From assembly GCA_029213165.1 (NCBI GenBank), contig JARGNO010000027.1, positions 1,711 to 51,563 of the forward strand: 49,853 bases of DNA. Reading direction: 5' to 3'. Numbering within the stretch: the stretch's first letter is position 1; each line of letters begins with the position of its first letter. Position numbers and translations under genes: made by a program. The notes under the pieces are model-generated. The model was not told the DNA's origin, searched no databases, and saw only the letters and a list, made by a program, of their open reading frames with translations. Source of the stretch: Minwuia sp. (GTDB lineage: Bacteria; Pseudomonadota; Alphaproteobacteria; Minwuiales; Minwuiaceae). Positions 44,251 through 49,853 of the stretch are shown here, piece by piece.

Positions 44251-45314
44251 TGAAACGAATCGCTGCATTGATGACGGGACTGGCGCTGTTGGGCGCTGTC
44301 TCCCTTTCCCCGGCCGAGGCCGCGAAGAAGGACAGCTTTCGCGTGGCATGGTCGATCTATGTCGGCTGGATGCCCTGGGGCTACATGTCCGACTCCGGCA
44401 TCATGAAGAAATGGGCCGACAAGTACGGCATCGAAGTCGAGATCGTGCAGATCAACGACTATATCGAGTCCATCAACCAGTACACGGCAGGCGCCTTCGA
44501 CGGCGTCTCCGCCACCAACATGGACACCCTGTCGATCCCGTCGGGCGGCGGTGTCGACACGACCGCGCTGATCGTCGGTGACTTTTCCAACGGCAATGAT
44601 GCGGTCCTGGTGAAGGGCGATGGCGGCTTCGCGGCGCTGGCGGGCAAGCCGGTCAACCTGGTGGAGCTTTCGGTGTCGCATTACCTTCTGGCCCGCGGGC
44701 TGGAAAGCGCGGGGATGCGGGAGGCCGACATCAGTGTCGTGAACACCTCGGACGCCGACATGGTTGCCGCCTTCGCCACACCGGACGTGCAGGCGGCGGT
44801 GACCTGGAACCCGCTGGTCTCCACAATCATGGAGATGCCGGGGGTCACGAAGATCTACGACAGTGCCGACATCCCGGGCGAGATCATCGACCTGATGGTG
44901 GTGAATACCGAAACGCTGGCCGACAACCCGGCCTTCGGCAAGGCGCTGGTTGGGGCCTGGTACGAGGCCATGCAGGTCATGTCCTCCGACACGCCTGCCG
45001 GGATCGCGGCGCGCGAAGGCATGGCCTCCGCATCAGGCACGGACCTGGCCGGCTATGACGCCCAGCTCGCCACCACCCAGATGTTCTACGATCCCGCCGC
45101 CGCCGTCGCCTTCACACAGGACGCGAAGCTGATCCAGACCATGGACTTCGTGCGCAAGTTCCTGTTCGAGCATGGGATCCTGGGTGAGGGCGCGCAGTCG
45201 GTGGATGACATCGGCATCGCCTTTCCCGGTGGCAAGACCCTGGGCGACAAGGGCAATGTCACCTTCCGCTTCGACCCGGCCTACATGCAGATGGCTGCCG
45301 ACGGCGCCCTCTGA
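44250..45314 (+). CDS. Guanidine ABC transporter, periplasmic binding protein (predicted)
   Basis: A 354-residue SsuA/TauA/NMT1-like binding protein. Signal peptide KRIAALMTGLALLGAVSLSP with cleavage likely after AEA. The mature part opens with RVAWSIYVGWMPWGYMSDSG and has aromatic residues that could hold a planar cation, and later VNLVELSVSHYLLARGLESA. Family membership alone would suggest nitrate, sulfonate or similar; guanidine is inferred from the guanidine-I riboswitch just upstream and from the guanidine-hydrolase-like enzyme in the same operon. ATG 44250 follows GAGGAGGG; a TTG precedes it by one codon. Confidence 0.88.
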   Translation: MKRIAALMTGLALLGAVSLSPAEAAKKDSFRVAWSIYVGWMPWGYMSDSGIMKKWADKYGIEVEIVQINDYIESINQYTAGAFDGVSATNMDTLSIPSGGGVDTTALIVGDFSNGNDAVLVKGDGGFAALAGKPVNLVELSVSHYLLARGLESAGMREADISVVNTSDADMVAAFATPDVQAAVTWNPLVSTIMEMPGVTKIYDSADIPGEIIDLMVVNTETLADNPAFGKALVGAWYEAMQVMSSDTPAGIAAREGMASASGTDLAGYDAQLATTQMFYDPAAAVAFTQDAKLIQTMDFVRKFLFEHGILGEGAQSVDDIGIAFPGGKTLGDKGNVTFRFDPAYMQMAADGAL

Positions 45315-45405
45315 CACCACCGCGATGATGCTGACCGTTGCGCCGGGCCTCACCTGAGCCCGGCGTGACAGTCGGCGGCGGTCACCCTCCAGGCGGAAAG
45401 AACAG

Positions 45406-46227
45406 ATGCGCTGGATCAACAGACGCCCCGGACGCCCCCTGCTGTTCGTGCTCGCGGCCCTGCCGTTCGTGCTGACCCTGCTGGCCTATGTCATCGGTTC
45501 CGACATCCGCCGCACGGCCAATCCGAACGACAAGCTGCTGCCCGCGCTGGAGAAGGTGATCGACCGCGCCCAGGCGCTGGCGACGGAGCCGGATCGCCGC
45601 TCCGGCGAGATCCTGTTGTGGATGGACACGGCGGCAAGCCTGCAGCGTCTGGCCATCGGTGTGGCCTGCGCCGCTGCCGTCGGGGTGTTCTTCGGGCTGC
45701 TGATCGGCCTGTTCCCGCTGGCCCGGTCTACCCTGGCATCCTATGTCGCCGTGCTGTCACTGATCCCGCCACTGGCGCTGCTGCCGGTCCTGTTCCTGGT
45801 CTTCGGCCTGGGGGAAACGGCAAAGATCGTGCTGATCGTGGTCGGCATCACCCCGTTCCTGATCCGCGACCTGGGCCAGCGGGTGCTGGAGATTCCGCTG
45901 GAACAACTGGTGAAGGCGCAGACGCTGGGCGCATCGTCGTGGCAGATCGTGACCCGTGTGGCGCTGCCGCAACTCGCGCCGCGCCTGATCCAGGCCGTAC
46001 GCCTGTCGCTCGGTCCCGCCTGGCTGTTCCTGATCGCGTCGGAGGCCATCGCCGCACAGGCCGGTCTCGGCTACCGCATCTTCCTGGTCCGTCGTTATCT
46101 GGCCATGGACATCATCATTCCCTACGTCCTGTGGATCACGGTCCTGGCCTTCCTGATCGACTGGTCGCTGCGCCTGACGTCCCGGCGCGCCTTCCGCTGG
46201 GCACATGTGCAGGGGGAAAGCCTGTGA
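45406..46227 (+). CDS. Guanidine ABC transporter, permease (predicted)
   Basis: A 273-residue inner-membrane permease of the SsuC/TauC type with about six helices. The ATPase-coupling EAA loop is EQLVKAQTLGASSWQIVTRVALPQLAPRLI. The first helix is followed by an unusually long periplasmic stretch (SDIRRTANPNDKLLPALEKV). ATG 45406 follows GGCGGAAAG. The stop overlaps the ATPase GTG as GTGA. Substrate is inferred from riboswitch and operon. Confidence 0.92.
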   Translation: MRWINRRPGRPLLFVLAALPFVLTLLAYVIGSDIRRTANPNDKLLPALEKVIDRAQALATEPDRRSGEILLWMDTAASLQRLAIGVACAAAVGVFFGLLIGLFPLARSTLASYVAVLSLIPPLALLPVLFLVFGLGETAKIVLIVVGITPFLIRDLGQRVLEIPLEQLVKAQTLGASSWQIVTRVALPQLAPRLIQAVRLSLGPAWLFLIASEAIAAQAGLGYRIFLVRRYLAMDIIIPYVLWITVLAFLIDWSLRLTSRRAFRWAHVQGESL

Positions 46228-47060
46228 GTGCCGTGACCGTCCGAGATGTCTTCAAGAGCTATGGCGATGCACCGGTGCTGGAGCGGGTGAACCTGGAAGT
46301 GGCGGACGGCGACTTCTGCGCCATCGTCGGCGCCTCCGGCTGCGGCAAGTCCACGTTCCTGCGCATGTTGCTGGCGCAGGAGCTGCCGACCCGTGGCCGC
46401 ATCCACATCGGCGATGCGCGGCCCGCGCGCGAACCCGGCCCGGACCGGGGCGTGGTCTTCCAGCGCTATTCCGTCTTTCCGCACCTCAGCGTGCGCGACA
46501 ACCTGATCCTGCCGGTATCGTTCCGCGATGCACCGATCCTGGGACGGCTGTTCGGATCCGCGCTGCGCAAGGCGGAGGCGGAGGCCAATGCGACGCTGGA
46601 GCGGGTTGGCCTGGCCCATGTCGCCGATGCCTGGCCGAGCCAGCTTTCCGGCGGCATGCAGCAGCGGCTGGCGATTGCACAGGCGCTGGTGCGCCGCCCC
46701 AGCGTGCTGCTGCTGGACGAACCCTTCGGCGCACTGGACCCGGGCACGCGGCTGTCCATGCACGACTTCCTGCTCGACCTCTGGCGCGACAGCGGCATGA
46801 CCGTCTTCATGGTCAGCCATGATCTGTCGGAGGCTTTCAAGCTCGGCACCCGCGTCGTCGTCTTCGACAAGCCGCGCTGGGACCCCCAGGATCCCAGCCG
46901 CTATGGCGCGACCATCACCCATGATTTCAGACTTGGCGACAAGAAGGGGGAGACAACCAATGACCCGACCCATGAATCCGACCGAGAGACGGCAGCAGCG
47001 GCAATCCGTGGTGCCGATGCGGCAAGGCCCGGCGGAAACCCGGCGGCACCACCATCCTGA
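46224..47060 (+). CDS. Guanidine ABC transporter, ATP-binding protein (predicted)
   Basis: A 278-residue ATPase of the SsuB/TauB group. Walker A VGASGCGKSTFLRM, Q-loop VVFQRYSVFPHLSV, signature LSGGMQQRLAIAQA, Walker B VLLLDEPFGALDP, H-loop MVSHDLSEA. GTG 46224 overlaps the permease stop and follows AGGGGGAAAG. The last 33 codons overlap the next gene by 101 bp in another frame; the tail after GDKKGE is low-complexity and may be dispensable. Confidence 0.93.
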   Translation: MSAVTVRDVFKSYGDAPVLERVNLEVADGDFCAIVGASGCGKSTFLRMLLAQELPTRGRIHIGDARPAREPGPDRGVVFQRYSVFPHLSVRDNLILPVSFRDAPILGRLFGSALRKAEAEANATLERVGLAHVADAWPSQLSGGMQQRLAIAQALVRRPSVLLLDEPFGALDPGTRLSMHDFLLDLWRDSGMTVFMVSHDLSEAFKLGTRVVVFDKPRWDPQDPSRYGATITHDFRLGDKKGETTNDPTHESDRETAAAAIRGADAARPGGNPAAPPS

Positions 47061-48243
47061 CCTGACGAAGCTGCTTGGCTGGAAGGCGGCACGGGCGGAG
47101 GCGGAACTGCCCTCCGGCGAATGGGACAAGGAACGCCAATGGGCGCTGCGCATGGGGCTGACCGCCGCCGACAGCGTGCAGGACCGGTCCATCCCCACCT
47201 TCGCGCGGGGCGAACTGCCCCATTACGCCGGCATCAACACCTTCCTGAAGGCACCCTATGCGGAAGATGTGACGGACGTCGGCCATTTCGACGCCACCGT
47301 GCTGGGCGCGCCCTTCGATGGCGGCACCACCTATCGCCCCGGCACCCGCTTCGGACCGCAGGGCATCCGCAAGATCTCGGCGCTCTATACCCCCTACAAC
47401 TACGAACTGGGCGTCGATCTGCGCGAACAGATGACCCTGTGTGACGCGGGCGACATCTTCACGATTCCGGCGAATATCGAGAAGACCTTCGACCAGATCT
47501 CGCGGGCCTGCTCGCATGTCTTCTCCAGTGGTTCCATGCCCATCATCCTGGGCGGCGACCACTCCATCGGTTTCCCCACCGTGCGCGGCATTGCCGAATG
47601 CACGTCGAAGACCATCGGCATCATCCATTTCGACCGTCACGCCGATATCCAGGAAAAGGACCTGGACGAGCGGATGCATACCACGCCCTGGTTCCATGCC
47701 ACCAACCTGCCCAATGTCCCGGCGAAGAACCTGGTGCAGATCGGCATCGGTGGGTGGCAGGTACCGCGCGAGGCGGTGGCCGTGGCGCGGGAGCGCAATA
47801 CCAACATCATCACCATGTCCGACGTCGAACAGCTCGGCCTCGACCGGGTTGCCGACATGGCGCTGGAGATGGCCTGGGACGGGGCCGACATGGTCTATCT
47901 CTCGTTCGACATCGACTGCGTCGACTGCGGCTTTGTCCCCGGCACCGGCTGGCCCGAACCCGGCGGCTTCCTGCCGCGCGAGGTGCTGCATCTGGTCTCC
48001 CGCGTCGCGGCGGAGGGGCTCTGCGGCATGGAGATCGTGGAGGTCTCGCCGCCCTATGACACCTCCGACATCACCGCGCTGTTCGGAACCCGGGTGATCG
48101 TCGACGCGCTGGGGTCGATGGTCGCGGCCGGAAAGCTGGGGGCGCACAAGGGCCATATCGACAAGCCCGTGACAGTGCCGATGGGCGACTATGACGCCGC
48201 CCGCGACGGTCATCGCTGGTCGAACAAGCCGAAGGGAGCCTGA
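46960..48243 (+). CDS. gdmH: Guanidine hydrolase (GdmH-like, Ni-dependent ureohydrolase)
   Basis: A 427-residue ureohydrolase-fold enzyme. Metal ligands are complete: GGDHS (His201), D225-R-H227-A-D229 and D317-I-D319. Agmatinases normally have GTGTPEPGG; here Trp331 replaces Thr (GTGWPEPGGF), and Thr123-Thr124 lie in FDGGTTYRPG. A Trp and a Thr at such positions mark guanidine hydrolases, which convert guanidine to ammonia and urea and need nickel. An N-terminal extension of about 100 residues is also typical of that group. ATG 46960 follows GGGGGAG. It lies between an ABC importer and a His-rich protein, under a guanidine-I riboswitch. Agmatinase or guanidinobutyrase is less likely. Confidence 0.88.
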   Translation: MTRPMNPTERRQQRQSVVPMRQGPAETRRHHHPDLTKLLGWKAARAEAELPSGEWDKERQWALRMGLTAADSVQDRSIPTFARGELPHYAGINTFLKAPYAEDVTDVGHFDATVLGAPFDGGTTYRPGTRFGPQGIRKISALYTPYNYELGVDLREQMTLCDAGDIFTIPANIEKTFDQISRACSHVFSSGSMPIILGGDHSIGFPTVRGIAECTSKTIGIIHFDRHADIQEKDLDERMHTTPWFHATNLPNVPAKNLVQIGIGGWQVPREAVAVARERNTNIITMSDVEQLGLDRVADMALEMAWDGADMVYLSFDIDCVDCGFVPGTGWPEPGGFLPREVLHLVSRVAAEGLCGMEIVEVSPPYDTSDITALFGTRVIVDALGSMVAAGKLGAHKGHIDKPVTVPMGDYDAARDGHRWSNKPKGA

Positions 48244-48246
48244 GCC

Positions 48247-48702
48247 ATGCCGCATGACCATCATTCACACGCGCCTGACCATGATCATGGTCATCCCCAC
48301 GGTTCCGGTCACAACCACGCCGCCGACGCGCCGCTGCACCTGCATTCCCACATGGAGGAAGAGGACGCGGCCACCGAGATCGGGATGCTCTGCGATCAGT
48401 TCATCGAGGGCTTTCGCGACGCCACCGACAAGGCCACCTTCCTGCGTCTGGCGGGCGTGGCCTTCGAGGTGCCGGGCAATGCAGGCGGGCCGTCACTGAA
48501 ACTGGTGGACGTGAAGGTGGAGACCGCCTGGCAGGTCGGCGCGGCCTCCCCCGCCTTCGGCAGCGCGGAGCTGTCCTACCTGCCGTTCCCCGGCGCAATG
48601 ATCCGCGAACGGACCAACTGCGCCCTGGTCTATGTCTCGAAGCAGGAACGCCGCGATCTCGACCTGCGGGAGTTCATGCAGCAGAGGCGGGCGACGATGT
48701 AA
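48247..48702 (+). CDS. His-rich small protein, candidate metal (Ni) delivery factor
   Basis: A 151-residue cytoplasmic protein in two parts. Residues 1-36 are a metal-binding-like tail with 13 His (MPHDHHSHAPDHDHGHPHGS, then HNH and HLHSH). Residues about 38-151 form a compact domain I do not recognise: ATEIGMLCDQFIEGFRDATD, SLKLVDVKVETAWQVGAASP, and RTNCALVYVSKQERRDLDLR. No HypA zinc finger or HypB GTPase motif is present. It starts 3 nt after the guanidine hydrolase stop, so a role in supplying nickel to that enzyme is a reasonable inference. Confidence 0.8.
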   Translation: MPHDHHSHAPDHDHGHPHGSGHNHAADAPLHLHSHMEEEDAATEIGMLCDQFIEGFRDATDKATFLRLAGVAFEVPGNAGGPSLKLVDVKVETAWQVGAASPAFGSAELSYLPFPGAMIRERTNCALVYVSKQERRDLDLREFMQQRRATM

Positions 48703-48739
48703 ACCGCCGCCCGGTGAACGTCGCTCAGGGAAGCACCGC

Positions 48740-49759
48740 TCAGGCGGCGTCTTCCAGACCGGCTTCCCATTCACCGCGGGCGGCGAGCCAGTTCATGCGG
48801 GCGCGGTGCAGGTAGGCGGCCTGGGCGGCGGCGACATTGCCGGTCTGGCCGACCCATGCCTTCAGGGCCGACTGCTGCAGGGCGCGTCCATAGGAGAAGC
48901 TGAGCGCCCAGGGCAGCGGTCCCATGCGGTTCATCGCATCCAGATGCGCCGTTGCCTCGACCTCGGTCTGGCCGCCGGACAGGAAGACGATGCCCGGAAC
49001 GGCGGAGGGCACGCAACGCTTCAGGGTGGCGACAGTCGCGGCGGCCACGGCCTGCACATCGGCGCGATTGGCGGCGTCCTGACCGGAAATCACCATGTTC
49101 GGCTTCAGCAGGATGCCTTCCAGCTCCACGCGCTGGGCGTAGAGTTCGCTGAAGACGGCATCCAGCGTGTCCTCGGTGACCTTCTGGCAGCGGGCCAGGT
49201 CGTGGTCGCCGTCCATCAGCACCTCGGGCTCCACGATGGGCACGATGCCGGCTTCCTGCGACAGCTTCGCGTAGCGGGCCAGCGCATGGGCATTGGTGTC
49301 GATGCAATAGGCAGACGGGATCTCGTTGGTGATCTTGATGACCGCGCGCCACTTGGCGAAATCGGCACCAAGCTGGCGGTATTCGGCGAAGCGTTCGCGC
49401 AGGCCGTCCAGCCCCTCGGTCACGGTCTCGCCCTCGGCACCGGCCAGCGGCTTGGCGCCCATGTCGACCTTGATGCCCGGCGCCACGTTCTCGGACCGGA
49501 TCAGGTCGACCAGCGTGGTGCCATCGGCTGCCTTCTGGCGCAGGGTCTCGTCGTACAGGATGACGCCGCCGACATGCTTGCCGTGGCCCGCGGTGCGGAA
49601 CATCAGCTCCCGATAGTCGCGGCGGTTGTCTTCCGTATTCTCGACCCCGATGGAATCGAAACGCTTCTTGATGGTGCCGGTCGATTCGTCGGCGGCAAGC
49701 ACACCCTTGCCATCCTCGACAATCCCGCGGGCAATGGCATTCAGGTCACGGTCAGACAT
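48740..49759 (-). CDS. Class I fructose-bisphosphate aldolase
   Basis: A 339-residue Schiff-base aldolase of the eukaryotic-like class I type. Visible: GKGVLAADESTGTIKKRF near the N-terminus, ILYDETLRQ, KWRAVIKITNEIPS, IVPIVEPEVLMDGDH and the Schiff-base Lys in EGILLKPNMVISGQ, then FLSGGQTEVEATAHLDAMNR and SFSYGRALQQSALKAW. It cleaves fructose 1,6-bisphosphate in glycolysis and runs the reverse step in gluconeogenesis. ATG 49759 follows GGAGG; a GTG-started extension is possible. Convergent with the guanidine operon (37-nt gap). Confidence 0.96.
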   Translation of the reverse strand: MSDRDLNAIARGIVEDGKGVLAADESTGTIKKRFDSIGVENTEDNRRDYRELMFRTAGHGKHVGGVILYDETLRQKAADGTTLVDLIRSENVAPGIKVDMGAKPLAGAEGETVTEGLDGLRERFAEYRQLGADFAKWRAVIKITNEIPSAYCIDTNAHALARYAKLSQEAGIVPIVEPEVLMDGDHDLARCQKVTEDTLDAVFSELYAQRVELEGILLKPNMVISGQDAANRADVQAVAAATVATLKRCVPSAVPGIVFLSGGQTEVEATAHLDAMNRMGPLPWALSFSYGRALQQSALKAWVGQTGNVAAAQAAYLHRARMNWLAARGEWEAGLEDAA

Positions 49760-49826
49760 CGGTTCCTCCACACTCACTCACATACGTCCCGGCGGCGACG
49801 CCAAGCGCGCCCGCCGCCAATCTGGT

Positions 49827-49853
49827 TCAGTCGTCCTGGTTCATCAGCACGGC
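49827..49853 (-). CDS. Possible 3' end of another gene (cut by window edge)
   Basis: The last 27 nt read AVLMNQDD and a TGA on the minus strand. This may be the C-terminus of a gene upstream of the aldolase. It is too short to identify, and chance is possible. Confidence 0.25.
   Translation of the reverse strand, partial: AVLMNQDD

Noticed and set aside
43834-44349. Upstream extension of bpt across the riboswitch region on the minus strand
   Set aside because: The opposite strand holds the sigma-54 promoter and riboswitch, and the extension has no similarity to Bpt.
44250-47060. Nitrate, sulfonate or taurine transporter
   Set aside because: Family resemblance alone would allow it, but the guanidine-I riboswitch and guanidine-hydrolase-like partner point to guanidine. 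Direct transport data are absent.

Overview
The window is high-GC DNA that reads as the chromosome of an alphaproteobacterium, most likely of the Rhodospirillales type. This is inferred from gene order (sdhCDAB; thrS-infC; dnaB-alr-mlaE-mlaF-radA-cvpA-purF), a Bacillus-type PurF with Fe-S cysteines, a bacterial N-end-rule transferase (Bpt), a DUF4169 protein, and the protein sequences themselves. The species cannot be named. I see no rRNA, tRNA, prophage, transposase or CRISPR array. Most of the window is core metabolism with short gaps and ATGA-type overlaps.

Layout. 1-3441 (minus): coaBC-dut-Rrf2 regulator-cysK and the start of a probable prmA. 3799-7224 (plus): sdhC-sdhD-sdhA-sdhB (complex II), divergent from coaBC across a gap with two abutting palindromes. 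7225-7802: a terminator and three copies of a hairpin repeat. 7803-10573: a LuxR-type regulator, then a gene for a large membrane protein with a long Val-Ala-Phe-Ala repeat; this segment is bracketed by a 57-bp direct repeat of the luxR 3' end, as if inserted or duplicated. 10692-15382 (minus): DUF4169 gene and an acetolactate-synthase-like gene, then thrS-infC. 15722-23267: AsmA-family protein, class II aldolase, two-gene oxidoreductase/amidotransferase stretch and an acyl-CoA dehydrogenase. 23367-24522 (minus): copper-handling trio (DUF2946 protein, small secreted peptide, PCuAC chaperone). 24638-28360 (minus): thioesterase, amidase, TauD-like dioxygenase and a membrane-anchored WYL-like protein. 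28832-32376 (plus): ECF-like sigma factor, membrane anti-sigma factor and a hybrid-less sensor kinase. 32423-43833 (minus): oxidoreductase, SDR, purF, cvpA, radA, mlaF, mlaE, alr, dnaB, a secreted protein and bpt.

44025-48702 (plus) is the most interesting unit. A sigma-54 promoter motif (TGGCAC-N5-TTGC) is followed at the predicted transcript start by a well-formed guanidine-I (ykkC) riboswitch. Downstream lies an operon of periplasmic binding protein, permease and ATPase, a ureohydrolase carrying Trp in place of the usual Thr of GTGTPEPGG (as in Ni-dependent guanidine hydrolases), and a small protein with 13 His in its first 35 residues. I read this as a nitrogen-starvation-controlled and guanidine-gated pathway for importing guanidine and splitting it to ammonia and urea, with the His-rich protein as a candidate metal-delivery factor in place of HypA/HypB-like chaperones. 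The window ends with a convergent class I fructose-bisphosphate aldolase gene.
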